From NCBI GenBank assembly GCA_004794655.1, contig SMMW01000635.1, forward strand, positions 3,038,001 to 3,102,000: DNA of 64,000 nucleotides, given 5' to 3'. The notes under the pieces are model-generated. The model did not search any database. It was given only the letters and a program-made list of their open reading frames with translations, and was not told the origin of the DNA. The translations under genes and the position numbers were made by a program. Below, piece by piece: positions 32,001-44,215 of the stretch (the first letter of the stretch is position 1; every line of letters begins with the position of its first letter). This stretch comes from Marisa cornuarietis. Its lineage: Eukaryota > Mollusca > Gastropoda > Architaenioglossa > Ampullariidae.

Positions 32001-34848
32001 CTGTGTTCTTGCTGTGTGTGACGCTGCCCTGTGACGTGGAGGTGACGGCCCGCTACACACCCACATTTTCTCGTCATCTTATTTTGACGTCAGCGCCTTG
32101 AGCTGTCCACAGGCCAGGATTTGGCGCTATACAAGCCAACATCATTATTTGATCATTTTTTGCAGCCTCGCTTACAGATTTTCAATTGGGTTGAGCAAAC
32201 TGTTACCGTCTACTGGCTTGATATTATTATTACTATTATTATTATTATTATATGTTTTACAGGAAAATGTTTATAAAACATTTTAAAAAGGTAGAAAATA
32301 AGTTTTAAAATAGTTTTGACTGTAAACATTACTAAAACATTTTTAGATAGGCAAGAAAAACATTTCCGAAAACATTTTCTGCAAACATTATTCAAACATT
32401 TCGTGAGAACATTTATAAAACATTTATAAAATGTTTCAATACTATCTGGGTACTTACTGTCAACTATATACAAGCTACTCACTGCCCACCTCGAATACAA
32501 ACTACACCTGCTGACACTGTATACAAACTACTCACTGTCCACACTGTTACAAACTACTCACTGTCCACACTGTTACAAATTACTCACTGCCCACAGTGTA
32601 TACTAACTACTCTCCAGATAGCAATAAAACATTTTATAAACGTTTTAAAAACGCTAACATAGTTTTAATAAGATAAAAGTCTGATATGAAACATTTTAGA
32701 AACATTTTAGAAACATTTACTGAAAAAACATTTAGAACTGAAACATTTTGCAAACATTTTAAAATGATAGGAAACATTTGCAGAAAACTTCTTAAGATGA
32801 ATGACGTAGGATTATGATGTAGTGAGTATGACGTAGAATGTATGACGTACAATGTATGACGTAGTAAGGGATTGTTGAATGAGAAAAACCACAAAGGATG
32901 GAAGCTATCGAACAGAATAAAGATGCTTACTATTAAGTAATATTCAAACTCTAATGTGTATTTTAATAAAATATATGTTTGTTTGGTACTATAGATTTGT
33001 AGATTTTAAAACTGTTGTAAAATCAGCCATCTCAAAACACAGTTACACATCTTGCACTTCCTATGGACGCAATGTTGGATTGTTTCCCTTGCTAGCGCTG
33101 GGAGAAGATGATTTTCGTTTCAAAAACAAGATTGTTGTCAGCGTTTTCTGCCCACACTGTACACAAACTACTCACTGCCCTCTGTTTATACAAACTACTC
33201 ACTGCCCACACTGTATACTAACTACTCACTGCCCACACTGTATACTAACTACTCACTGCCCTCTGTTTATACAAACTACTCACTGCCCACACTGTATACT
33301 AACTACTCACTGCAGCAGCTGTCCAAGCGGTTGGCAATGACAATGTGTGACACAAGAATCAGCCTTCTCAAGTCCACTTGCCACCAGTGGATCTCCTCGG
33401 TGTTGCTTACGCTGACGACCATCGTGTGACTGCACGACATCGCATCCCCTGTACCGTTCCTGTTGCCATCGACTGCCTTGTCTGCTGACCAACCTGTGCT
33501 GTATGTTGAGCTCTGATTGCACGGCGCGTGCAGCGCAAAATTGGTCAATGCTGAGTGACCAAAAAAAATTAAATTAAACACAGTCACTTTAGAGTCGCCA
33601 GTAACATGCACTTTATGACAATTCAAATAAATACTTCGCCCTCAACACATGCACACAGTCACATGCCATGCTTAAGAGCTAACTAGTAAGATACTTTCTT
33701 AACAAGCTACAGTTACTTTACCTTATGTCTAACTCTGCAAAACTACTTCAGCTACACCACTTTCGACCTGTTCTACAAATTATGGTGTTATTTGTGACGA
33801 CGATGACGACGAAGAAGAAGACCAGCTTGCTGAGCGCAATAAATCTACAAACCTACTGCTAACCATACAAGAAAAAAACTCAAGCATGAGGAAACATGTG
33901 ACACGGTTGCCAACATAAAAGAAGTGCACAGTAAAAAATGAGTATAAATCAGCTAAAACTTTTGCTGGATTATTTCCAACAAGATTTCTCTTAATAATTA
34001 GGTGGGTTTTGAAGAAGGTATTGAAAGGTTGAAATGTAGCCACAGACTGAAGAAAAAGAGCGTGAGCTGAGTTTAGTCTGGACTAAGCCGTGCCACAGAC
34101 AGGAGGTCAGCATCAGCGGAAAAGCCAGGATGGTAGGAAACAAAGAAAGTCTAGCTACCATTGTTTATGTGAATGTTGCTAGTCACAGCGAATGACCAAG
34201 AGAGGAAAGAGCTCGGCCAAGTTGTGGACCGACTTAACGAGTCATTGATGTAATGTGAATGTAACGAAAATAGTTACAAACAAGATGGACTCTTTTTCAG
34301 TGCAGCATGAAGACGAGGTACTTCTTAAAGGACCTTCTTGTTTTTTCAATATGATTAGGGAATTTTATGTAAAGATAAACGCTCTGAGGTAATATTGTAA
34401 GAATATAGAAGTGTGAGGATGTGACAATGTTAGTACAACTTTAAAGGGCTCTTAATTAGTAAACAATGATCTTGTCGGCTAGTCAATAAAAAAGTTGTAG
34501 CCGCGTAAGTATAACTTTTACACTGAAAAATTGCAATGGGGGCAACAACTTTAAAAACGTCTAATATTTGACTTAGTAGTAAGGATAAGAAGAGTTTAGA
34601 ATTCCTGGCATGAATGTTGGAGCTCTTAACATCTTCACGATTATGCGAATTCCATATCGTTCTTAGTATGCTTTCTGTTCCATTTGTCCACTAGTCTTGT
34701 GGTGAAGTGCGACAAAAGAAAATGTAGTTTACATATATGAAGATTGCGTTTTCTCTCTTAAATGAACATAAAAGGCCATGTTCACTTCCACAAAATAAAA
34801 TGCGTCTTTTATAGTAATATACAATTGATAATATTGTCGTAGACATAG

Positions 34849-34936
<88 letters not shown>

Positions 34937-36687
34937 AAAAAAAAAAAAGATTTTCTTTAGCCAGCTGTCTACGTCAAAGCCCATTGAGCTTGCTGCCGAC
35001 TAGGTAATGAGCTAAAGAAATGTTTTTTTCTATTATTCAAATTCAAACATAATGCCCATGTCTAAATTCCAATCATCTGGACACTGATTACAATATACCT
35101 GGCATTTTTAACCAGAAGCAAAATTTAACTTACCAAAACCTTACAGTCACGCTCACATAGAGAAATATTGATACATAAAGATACATTGAGAAATATTTAT
35201 ACATACAGAGAATGAGTATTATTGATACGTAGAGATACATTGAGAAATATTGATACACAGATACATAGAGATACACAGAGATAGAGATAAACTAAGAAAT
35301 ATTGATATTCAGAGATACATTTAGAAATATTGATACATAGAGATACACAGAGATACATTGAGAAATATTGATACACAGAGATACATAGAGATAGAAAAAT
35401 ACTGATATATTGAGATATATTGAGAAATATTGATACACAGAGACACATAGAGATAAACTGAGAAATATTCATACATAGAGACGCACTGAGAAATATTGAT
35501 ATATCATTTTATATACATATACATTTATATACATATAAAAATTTATATATACATTTAGAACTATTGATACATACAGACACATTGAGAAACATTGATGCAT
35601 AATGACAAATTGAGATACATTGATACATAGAGACACATTGAGGTACATGTCAAACGTGCAAATTTCGTCATGAAAAGATCACTCGATAGAAAAAAGAATG
35701 AACTGTCGTCTGCTTTAATTTTTTTATCCGAAACAACGCATTTTATGCAGGTATAAAATTAACAAAAGTGTGACTGCAAGCCCTTGCCGTCACGAGTCAG
35801 GGTGCGGCCGGCTTGACGGCAAGTCCTTGCAGTCACGATTTCAATGAGTCAGACACTTAATCCTCAAAATTGCCCCCAAATCGCGACACAACACTCAAAA
35901 TGGCTCCAAACTAAAGAGAAATGACCTTTTAATAAAACAAATTTTTTGATTGGATGCGGAGTAAGCTGGTAAAGCCATGAAACTGGCTTTGCGAGTCAGA
36001 GGGTTAATGCTTCTATCCAGTCCTGAGTTAGTAAGAATATTTTTATTCCTTTTTGAGCGGCAAATTTGTGAACATGAAATATTATAACCGTAAGAGAAAT
36101 GTGTCTCGTGGTAACTCTAATGGGAGGTAACAATCGCCACAATTAGGGTCTAGGGTGACTTGCTGACAGCTATTAGCTTACCTGTCGTATTGATTAAAAA
36201 CAATTACCTCGCGAACACTTAAGAACAATTTCCATATCATATTGTTGAAGAACATTGAATTTTATAGCTCACATAAACTTTAACTAATGTTATAGATGTT
36301 GAAATGACGTGGAAGTTAAGTATTAATTGTCAAACTTATTGTGATGTTTATATGAAAATAATTATTTTAATTTTAATTGAATTTTTCATTGACTTCATAA
36401 TTTTTATAGTTGACATTTCATTTTTAGGATTAATTGTCTGGGGATTAAGTGCTTAGGATTAAATGTCTAGGGGATTAAGTGTCGAGGATTAAGTTTCTAG
36501 GGATTAAGTGTCTGGGATTCGTCTGGAACACTTGGCCACCATCGAGTCACAGAGCTACCACCTTGGATGTTTTCACGTCAGACCTTCAGACTCACCTCTT
36601 CGAGAAATACTTTTAATAAGTGACATCTTTCTTTCATAATCTGCACTTCTTTTTGTCAATGTGTGGCTATTTTGGAGAAAGCACCTC

Positions 36688-36748
<61 letters not shown>

Positions 36749-38138
36749 CAGAGAGAGAGAGAAAGATTTTCTTCAGCCGGTTGTCTACATCAAAGCCCAT
36801 TGAGCTTGCTGCCGGCTGGGTAATGAGCTAAAGAAATGCTTTTTGTATTATTTGAATTCAAACATAATGCCCATGTCTAACTTCCAATCATCTGGACACT
36901 GATTAAAATATACCTGGCATGTTTAACCAGAAACACAATTTACTGAACAAAACCTTACAGTCACGCTCACATTAAGAAATATTGATACATAGAGATACAT
37001 TGAGAAATATTGACACATACAAAGACATTGAGAATTATTGATACATAGAGATACACTGAGAAATACTGATATTTTGAGATACATTTATACATAGAGATAC
37101 ATTGAGAAATATTGACACAGAGAAACATCGAGATACACAGAGATACAATGAGATACACTTAGAAAAATTGATATATAGAGACACATTTAGAAATATTGAT
37201 TGGTAGATATACATAGAGATAGATTGATACACAAAGATACATAGAGATAAATTGAGAAATATTGATACACAGAGATGCATAGACATTCACAGATACATAG
37301 AGATCCACTGAGAAATATTGATATACATAGATACAGTGAGAAATATTGATATATAGAGATACATTGAGAAACATTGATACACAGAGATACATTGAGAAAC
37401 ATTGATGCATACAGACATATTGAGAAACATTGATAACTAGAGATAAACTGAGATACATTGAGATACACTGATACATACAGATACATTGAGAAACATTGAT
37501 AACTAGAGATAAACTGAGATAAACTGAGATACATTGAGATACACTGATACATACAGACACATTGAGAAACATTGATAACTAGAGATACACTGAGATACAT
37601 TGAGATACACTGATACATACAGATACATTGAGAAACATTGATAACTAGAGATAAACTGAGATACATTGAGATACACTGATACATACAGACACATTCAGAA
37701 ACATTGATAGCTAGAGATACAATGAGAAAAGTAAAAACCTTCCTTACGATCAGGCCGTCCCGTGATATTCACGTCGCAGAGGACCAGAGCAGCGCCGTTG
37801 TTCTGACGTATTCGCACGTACCGCCCCTTCACGCTGTCAACGTCACACGTGACGTTCATTGTCTCGTAGCACCGGCTAGTTTGCCCAACCGAACGTGATG
37901 AGCACGTGATGTAACAGGTTTTGTCGAAGAAGGGGCCACATGACGTGTCCACAATGTCTACGTCGATGGAGGCTGTGAACAAACGCTGGTCCTAAACAAT
38001 TTACTCTCCACACTAGTCTAGGGTTAGACAAGTCCATGAATAACACGAGAGAGAAAATAGTGACATGCGCCCTGCTCTGTAAACATTTTCTGAGAGAACC
38101 GATGTAGTTGCGGTAATATACTGCACATGTAGTGCTCG

Positions 38139-38204
<66 letters not shown>

Positions 38205-39858
38205 CGCTATAATAACAGGACCATTTATTGTCCTGATACAGCCTTTACTACTCACACTACGTTAAAGGTCGAGTTGTTTCTCTCTTAACTGAGTAAAGCT
38301 CTGTGTAAGAAATATTTTGTTCAATTTGTAGGAAAAACAAGTCTTGTGTTCACGACATACAAGCCTACCAACATTAGATGCATAGACTGAGGTCAGATGT
38401 CAGGATTGTACACGTTCTTAATGCCTGAGATAATATAAAAGCTGAGATCATATGTTTGGTCTGTATATCTGTAGACAACCATGACGACGCATGTCAACCT
38501 CTTTCTGTGGCTGCTGATGTTAGTAGACGTGTACCTTGAGAATACAGGAAGGGTGCACCCACCCAGAGTTCATAAACAGTATCCTGCATTGAGAATTACT
38601 AAGTGATTACAAACATTTTGAATGTTTATCTTCTGTTATGTGTTTATGTGTGTGTCGCGTTGGCTTTTATCGACCATTTCTTTGACTGTCACATCAGCGC
38701 CATATTGCTGCTGCTAAGTTCGTGTCTGTTTGGTCAATAAAATCGATTTAGCTCTCTTGATCTCTGTTTTACAAGTACGCTATAAACTCTTTTTCATCAT
38801 TTGTTTGAACCAGGTTTCTTAGCCATTTGACATGCATTCTTACATTTCTATCTCCCTCTGAATCATTCATCTGTCACACAGAGACCTACATTCGTGCACA
38901 ATCTCGTTGTTCCCTTTTTTCCGCAGGACAATAGTTTTCTTTGTGCAAGTGTTTCTGTCTTGTTGTTATGGCTCTTGAGATGTCCCTGTCCCTTTGTTGG
39001 TTGTTTATTGCTTTTACAAAGCCCACCAAGCTTACTTTTAGGTAGGAAAATGCGCTATATAAATACTCGTTATTATTATTGTTGTTGTTTCCTTTGTGTG
39101 TGGTTGTATATGTCTGTGTAGGTGTCTACTTATAAGTGTGCTCCTTACCATTGCTTGTTGTCGCTGCTTTTATCATAATGTTGTTGATGAAATACGTTCC
39201 ATTCAAATCCACAATCTTGGATGTCGACAGATTAAGTGTTGATAACAGGTGGCATAAAGTATAGGACAAAACCCCGTTGTCCGTAGTTTGCTGGATTCTA
39301 GGGTGAGAACAGCAGTCAGCCCAGACACTAGCTTTCAGCCAACCTTTGAAGAGAAGATAGCTTTAAGCTTTCGCCAGTTCAGAATAATTATTTAATTATG
39401 TCTTTGAAAAATATTGTTTAATGAAACCCCTAATTTCACTGCAGTATAGTTAGTGGTGCGCTTTCAATACAATTTGTCAACATTTATTAATCGGACATTT
39501 TACTTTAGGCTCTTCAACTGATCAACAACTTTATACCAATATTGTTATATATTGTTTTACCAATAAAAGTTGTCCATAAAATGTTTCGGAAGAATTACTA
39601 AATGCAGTCAAATGTTTGGTATTAGACAAGAATGATGACAGGAAAAGAGCAAACTGCCGAACAAGTTATAAATGGAGTTGAAAATTTACATATGATGAAA
39701 GTATACATTCTGTAAACAATTTCTGAAACAAAACGCCAACATTTGTTAACTTAGCCTTATTCGGAGATAACTTATTATTGGCGTAGCAACTCTGTTCAAA
39801 TCCCAGTGGACTTACCGTAGAACAAGAGAACAAGAGAGAAGCACAGACCTCCTGCCAT
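27081..39858 (-). CDS. Gene B: two-FTP-domain single-pass membrane lectin-like receptor (7 exons, 575 aa)
   Basis: Exons on the minus strand, 5' to 3': 39816-39858, 39149-39343, 37748-37972, 33311-33550, 28731-28964, 27711-28189, 27081-27392. Lengths sum to 1728 bp, 576 codons, with GT/AG borders throughout. The architecture is signal peptide (1-14), FTP-like domain 1 (15-154), FTP domain 2 (155-312), Ser/Thr repeats (313-472) and membrane anchor (473-575). It is a near copy of gene A minus one E4-E5 cassette. The sequence left of its exon 5 keeps a scar of the missing cassette border (see findings). Intron 3 is long and holds A/T-rich minisatellites; intron 4 holds LINE fragments and a 44-bp minisatellite. 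Function is inferred as in gene A. Confidence 0.82.
27711..28189 (-). CDS. Gene B exon 6, Ser/Thr repeat stalk
   Basis: This exon has 479 bp and about six 13-residue AQVSTVNPQVSSE-type repeats, then EFEAMVSTVNPEAMTEA. The donor CGA|GTAAGT is phase 0. Confidence 0.8.
28731..28964 (-). CDS. Gene B exon 5, FTP domain 2, second half
   Basis: This exon has 78 codons: LANFTVELGSLGSNGNI, WGRFVRISKMGETLTLCEV. The R and T positions match the first cassette of gene A. About 30 TG repeats abut the acceptor. Confidence 0.84.
28970..29030. repeat. (CA)n at the acceptor of gene B exon 5
   Basis: About 30 CA units, then a short GA tract, lie at the acceptor. Confidence 0.9.
29230..29639 (-). mobile_element. 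Degenerate LINE 3' fragment in gene B intron 4
   Basis: It reads LICCKHEIEDEVHVLFDCP and YRLKVDMLKATRPYDEG, the paralogue of the cassette LINE fragments. It is cut at about 29,640, where a different LINE begins. Confidence 0.55.
29640..30540 (-). mobile_element. Truncated CR1/L2-like LINE fragment in gene B intron 4
   Basis: The minus strand encodes LLGDINVHFDNSSHPDTVK, THKRDHILDWVI and SSDHYCVL (the endonuclease C-terminal half). In a shifted frame RYAPWYSHILVELRDLKR and RVWRKTGLVIHKQIYNAAKR follow (the linker before the RT). The reverse transcriptase is missing. The motif style differs from the 3.2 kb elements. Confidence 0.65.
30623..30953. mobile_element. Short inverted copy of the 13,674-14,272 element
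   Basis: It begins TGTCACAGATC and ends GGTTGTGACA, the reverse complement of the other copy's ends, with about 270 bp less interior. A 60-bp block with gtgaatgacgtcagttt occurs twice in tandem. No flanking duplication was recognised. Confidence 0.5.
31436..31992. repeat. 44-bp minisatellite, about 12-13 units (gene B intron 4)
   Basis: Highly uniform units of about 44 bp contain gttggatatttgttgtatgg and attccggcttgtatgacatg. The unit is not a multiple of 3, so the long minus ORF cycles through three reading phases and is not a gene. A unique tail (to about 32,140) is shared with 41,850-42,000. Confidence 0.88.
33150..33310. repeat. 27-bp minisatellite abutting exon 4 of gene B
   Basis: About six units end exactly at the donor. 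A second patch of the same unit is at 32,455-32,610, and a family of AAAACATTT-rich short repeats lies between them. Confidence 0.75.
33311..33550 (-). CDS. Gene B exon 4, FTP domain 2, first half
   Basis: This exon has 80 codons. It shares GWSADKA, VVSV and TEEIHWW with the first cassette of gene A (12683-12922) rather than with the second. The donor is TGCA|GTGAGTAG, with a donor-like minisatellite following. Confidence 0.84.
34852..34925. repeat. (GT)n in gene B intron 3
   Basis: About 37 GT units run into GA and A runs. The related tract at 36,690-36,747 belongs to the second copy of this intron block. Confidence 0.9.
35155..35660. repeat. A/T-rich minisatellite, first block in gene B intron 3
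   Basis: This is the same repeat family as 16,262-16,790. Its flank (34,925-35,155) duplicates 36,747-36,965, so part of intron 3 is itself duplicated within gene B. Confidence 0.75.
36965..37735. repeat. A/T-rich minisatellite, second block in gene B intron 3
   Basis: Longer array of the same units adjoining the exon 3 donor at 37,748. It is about 240 bp longer than the gene A array. Confidence 0.8.
37748..37972 (-). CDS. Gene B exon 3, FTP-like domain 1, second half
   Basis: This exon has 75 codons: DIVDTSCGPFFDKTCY, CSSRSVGQTS, NVTCDVDS, GRYVRIRQNNGAALVLCDV. The acceptor is TTCACAG and the donor is GATC|GTAAGG. Confidence 0.8.
38434..38441 (+). promoter_or_regulatory. TATA box for the nested small ORF (copy in B)
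   Basis: TATAAAAG occurs at the same spacing to the ATG as in the gene A copy. Confidence 0.4.
38481..38606 (+). CDS. Putative small secreted peptide, 41 aa, antisense in gene B intron 2
   Basis: This is the paralogous copy of 17539-17664. The leader reads MTTHVNLFLWLLMLVDVY. TATAAAAG lies at 38434-38441 and AATAAA at 38736-38741. The open frame and both signals are retained in both copies. Confidence 0.4.
   Translation: MTTHVNLFLWLLMLVDVYLENTGRVHPPRVHKQYPALRITK
39149..39343 (-). CDS. Gene B exon 2, FTP-like domain 1, first half
   Basis: This exon has 65 codons: GWLKASVWADCCSHPR, then TLCHLLSTL and IVDLNGTYFINNIMI. It is the same size and phase as in gene A, with a handful of substitutions. 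Confidence 0.76.
39816..39858 (-). CDS. Gene B exon 1, signal peptide
   Basis: MAGGLCFSLVLLFY starts at ATG 39858 and is followed by a GTAAGT donor in phase 1. It is identical in protein to gene A exon 1. Confidence 0.8.
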
Positions 39859-39953
39859 TGCCTCTCGCTGCGTTGTTACCTGGAAATCAACGGTGTGTGT
39901 GTGTGTGGAGTCACTCGACTTCCTCCCGTACCACCAACTTAGTGCCTCCTGCC

Positions 39954-39979
39954 GGTGTAGCCCTAGTCTAAACCTCCTG
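39954..39979 (-). promoter_or_regulatory. Conserved promoter-proximal block, gene B
   Basis: The same 26-bp block as upstream of gene A, at matching distance to the ATG. Confidence 0.45.
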
Positions 39980-40737
39980 CTTAAATCATCCGTCTGCAAA
40001 CTAGCTTCATGAAACACGAATCCCAATATCTGATTTCAAAAACCTCTTTATTTTACATTGTCTCTGATGTCAACCCAACAATAGATGCAAAGACTGTGTG
40101 GAGGTACCACTGCATCTTAACATTCAATAAACTTTACATCCGTAGATTAGAAAAAGAAGTTACTCACACAAGCAAACACTCACACAACTACTCAAGCCCA
40201 CTGGGGTTTTTTGTTTGTTTTTTGTTTTGTTTTGTTTTGTTTTGGGTTTTTTTTTCTTTGCTTATTCAACTTCACGGCCATATTTCCTTTGAGTCGTATC
40301 TGACGATGAGGGTATCTGCCCTGTCTTTTTCAGTGCTGCAACTATTTCCCAGGGAGCATAACTCAACCAACATCACCGGAGTATTGAAAAGAGATCAGGT
40401 GGATGTCTGCACGCGACACCTTTCAAAAGTAAAGCGATACATTTTGTGGAACACATATTGAACACTATAGTCGCAGATTGATCAGGGAATGCAGATTATT
40501 TTTGCTGTGCGGAAATAAGGCTGTTTTTGAAACAAGTGTAGCGCTATTTCTTTCTCTCTCTCTCATTCAAGGGAGTGGTCTGCCCAAGGCATTTTACGCA
40601 TCCTGTTAATCAAAACATCGATTTTATAGACTGGACTTTCCTTTTACATAAGGCAAAGATTAAAGTGTGTCAGTCAAGGCTTATATGGCCACCAGGCAAA
40701 TATTGACAGTTTTAAACTAAACCCAGACTAGTGAAGT

Positions 40738-40849
40738 TCAGTTACAGTTTCGGTTATTGACCATTTTTACGTGTTTGGTTGGGGTCAAGGCGGAATGCTG
40801 ACTCTTGAGCACCTTAGCTGTGTGCGCCATTTCTTGCTGAACCTCTTGC
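40738..40849 (-). pseudogene. Relic of a receptor last exon upstream of gene B
   Basis: This is the paralogous copy of the 20,396-20,545 relic, reading EVQQEMAHTAKVLKSQHS. About 230 bp including the Cys motif and the neighbouring ATG tract are deleted relative to the gene A side. Confidence 0.55.
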
Positions 40850-41209
40850 CCCAAACTTTCAGTCTTACTATCACTTGGTACATCAGAAAACAATTTTACA
40901 TCTTCCACATATTTAATTACAGTTGCTATCATTTACTCCTCTTACTCTCGGTAAATCCCAGTAGGCAAAAGATATAAGTGGTTCATTTAGTGTTAATGAA
41001 CATATAAAACACAGCAGGCCCCAGGATAGTTGTTGCTGCAAGCGGCTGATGGCTAGGTTATGAGCTATGATTGCTATCTGTGGATAGTCAAGTTATGTTT
41101 AGTGCAACAAGGTAGGCAAACCTAATTCATGCATACAGGCCATGAACAATAAAACCATTCCTACAAAAATAGATAAAACGTATGTTTACTTTGAAAACAT
41201 TGTACTCTT

Positions 41210-41370
41210 TTGTTTTCTGTTTCGTCAGTACCGTCGTTTTCTTTCGTCCCCTTTGTTCTGTGTCTACTTAGTCCACGTCTCTTCCTCGTTTTAAGCGCTA
41301 AGAGCATGCTCTCTATGAGTGTGAATATGCGCTATACAAATCTTCACTATTATTATTATTATTATTACTC
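41210..41370 (+). repeat. LINE/SINE 3' tail upstream of gene B
   Basis: ttttaagcgctaagagcatg then tgcgctatacaaatcttc and ATT units match 59,100-59,198. It is absent in the gene A paralogous segment near 21,120. Confidence 0.5.
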
Positions 41371-41849
41371 ACCATCAGACAACAAAGTCTTTTAGCCTCT
41401 TCCTCCATCCTTGTCTTTTGCATTTGCAAACCACTTGCATTCTATTCCATCTATGACAACTTTCAAAGTCGGAATGTTTTCAACTGCAGCTGCACGCAGA
41501 AGGAAATTAAAATGGTAGTAGTCTAAATGAAATGAGTCTATACTGTAATAAATTTGTAAATATAGAAAAAAAATTTAGTTCTCTGGATTTGGGCTTTTTA
41601 CGACATAATTGTGAACCTATTTATTCTGGAGTATTTGAGCCCAGTAACCAGCTAGGAGCCACTTACCTAAGAAGAAGGAACTTGCTAAGCAGGGTTAACA
41701 AAACAGGAAGAAGTTGTGGTCGCTCGTCCTCAAGAGGCAGCGCAATGTCTCTCCTCTAGTGGAGGTGTCTATGGTTTGAGATATTTTTGTGGAATATATA
41801 TATATATATATATCTTTTTTGGATTCCTGGAACATTAGTCCTCAGTGAC

Positions 41850-42285
41850 TGTTGAAATAATAATAATGATGTTGGCTTGTATTGCGCCAAATCCTGGCCT
41901 GTGGCCAGCTCAAGGCGCTGACGTCAAAATAAGATGACGACAAAATGTGGGTGTGTAGTCTGCTCCACGTCACAGGGCAGCGTCACACACAGCAAGAACA
42001 CAGTCCTCAGCACAAATATCCAACATGTCATACAAGTCGGAATACACTCCATACAACAAATATCACACATGTCATACAAGCCGGAATACACTCCACGCAA
42101 CAAATATCAAACATGTCATACAAGCCGGAATACACTCCATACAACAAATATCACACATGTCATACAAGCCGGAATACACTCCATACAACAAATATCCAAC
42201 ATGTCATACAAGCCGGAATACACTCCACACAACAAATATCAAACATGTCATACAAGCCGGAATACACTCCATACAACAAATAAGA
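41850..42285. repeat. Inverted relative of the 44-bp minisatellite element, about 6 units
   Basis: The same unique stem (gcgccaaatcctggcctgtg, gacgtcaaaataagatgacg) is followed by about six 43-44 bp units, in the opposite orientation to 31,436-32,140. It lies between B and C, so the minisatellite is part of a mobile unit. Confidence 0.8.
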
Positions 42286-43608
42286 ATGAGCAGTTGGTGT
42301 CGCAGTTGCTAAAGCACCTGTCACCTTGATATGATATGTCGCGAGAGAACACTTACACGCACGGTCAGGTGTGTTAAAGCATCTTAGGGCCAAGAAATCA
42401 AGTAAATCTTGTCCTACGATTACGATTAAAGTAGTAAAGAATTATTGAGGACAACAACATTCAAAACAAATGAACGCAAAGTGCTGAGACCAAATCTTCT
42501 CACCACAAAGTTCCATAACTCCATTAAGAGCCCCACCTCCATTGTTAATTTCCACGCTGCTCGCCCCTGTTTAACCTCTTGCTGACTTTTTTTATTTTTA
42601 TCTCATGCAGCTTTATGAGCAGTGACGATGATATTTGGGGTTTGAACACAGCACATTTAAAATATTTTTTTTCTTCTGCTGTACGTGTGCGTGGTATTTC
42701 TTTATTTGTAATTATACATTTCTCATTTTTCTATCCACACAAATATATACGATATTATATATATATATATGTTTCTGCATGTTATGCAATAAAAGAGAGA
42801 AAAAGCTTTGTGTACAGCTTTTAATAGACGAGATTTCAGAGCAAGTAGAAAATGTGGGACCAGTTTATTTATGTAACATAAATGATCTCTAGAATGAGCC
42901 AAGTACTTGGAGGTCGCCTCCACACGTGGAAGGGTGTTTTAAAAATTAAATATTAGTAGTGAAAGGATTCGACATTAGCTGTGAAAGATGATCCACTTAT
43001 TTCTGTCATGTCTTTGTCTTTAGTTTCTGTTTCACAGCTTTTTCGTTTTATAAAATGATTGTCTATACAATTTCTTTTTAAATGGGGTTCTGCGGTTTTA
43101 AATTTGCAACACAAAATTCTTGTCATCTTTTATTCAGTCACGGAGTATATTTGGGTAATGTACATGTCCCAATGCATGTTTATTTTTATACTTTTTAACA
43201 CTAGGAAATTACCGGTGGTTAAAAATAAAATTTCACAAAAAAGCTCGAGAAAAATAAGCAGGGAGGGGAGCAGAAGGAAGGGAGCAAGCGAGTATCTGGG
43301 ACTACCGCAACCTTTATCTCCCGCTTCACTCCATATGTTGCTCCTGTGTTTCTAAACAAACACTGTCAACCTGTCAAGTTAGCAAAGAAGCATGAAGCGC
43401 ACAAATGTTTTACTGCTTCGTTACACTAAAGAATGAAACAGTTTGATAAGTTTGAAAAATCGAATGCTGACAATAAAAATTCCTGTGGCAAACATTAAGT
43501 GGGCGAAGTGTACCCTGTCTAATAAAACATCAAGCTCAAAAGACAAGGAAAGTCACCATATACAACTATACGATTATATCGCACTGTCTGTATCGTACAA
43601 ATGCAAGG

Positions 43609-44126
43609 ACAGTGAAACCTCAATTATCCGGTCTTTAGTTAACCATGCACTTGGTTATCCGGGATTTCCAACAAAAAAAAAATGTTAGACATCACAAGAC
43701 GGCCAAGATTTCCGACTACACGAATGTAACCTACGTGTGTCACAGTTTAAGTTTTCGTTGTGGATGGGTTTCTAAAAATTATTTTTAAAGGATTGAAAGT
43801 ATAGCATCTATGCACCAGCCAGGCGATCCCTGCTGTAAACAAAAACAATAGACTTAATCTGATGCAGAGGACTCGTTTCGAACACTCTCCCTCCCCTTTT
43901 TCCAAAGTCCGATGACTGCCATTCGTCAGTAAGTTTTGTCTTCTGCTTCAACGCTTTTCTTGGAAAAGATTGTGTATGGCCAGCACGAGTCGCACCGTTC
44001 GTGATGGAGACGCCGTGTTCCGGGTTCATTTTAGTTGGCGTTTTAGAATTATTTTCGATTATCCGTGATTTTTGATTATCCGGATGACATGCGCTGGTCA
44101 TTAAGCCAGATAATCGAGGTTTCAAT
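43609..44126. mobile_element. Pogo/Tigger-like MITE downstream of gene C
   Basis: This is the paralogous copy of 26,481-26,993 at the same position relative to the last exon, so it inserted before the B/C duplication. Confidence 0.55.
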
Positions 44127-44215
44127 GTTTTTATTAAAATGCCTTTAACAAGAATTTCTGTTCTAGAGTCTGTTAACAGTGTTAAGAAAGTCCATGCAGT
44201 AGCCATTCCAGTGTT

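Larger units (their letters stand above)
25145..41850. repeat. Segmental duplication unit B
   Basis: This unit contains gene B. It is a head-to-tail tandem copy of unit A without the LINE, without two solo LTRs and with one FTP cassette. Confidence 0.75.

Noticed and set aside
31289..32077. 262-codon minus-strand ORF with repeated HTSRNTLHTTN
   Set aside because: It is the 44-bp minisatellite. The parallel long frames on the same strand and the mobile-unit context show it is not a gene.
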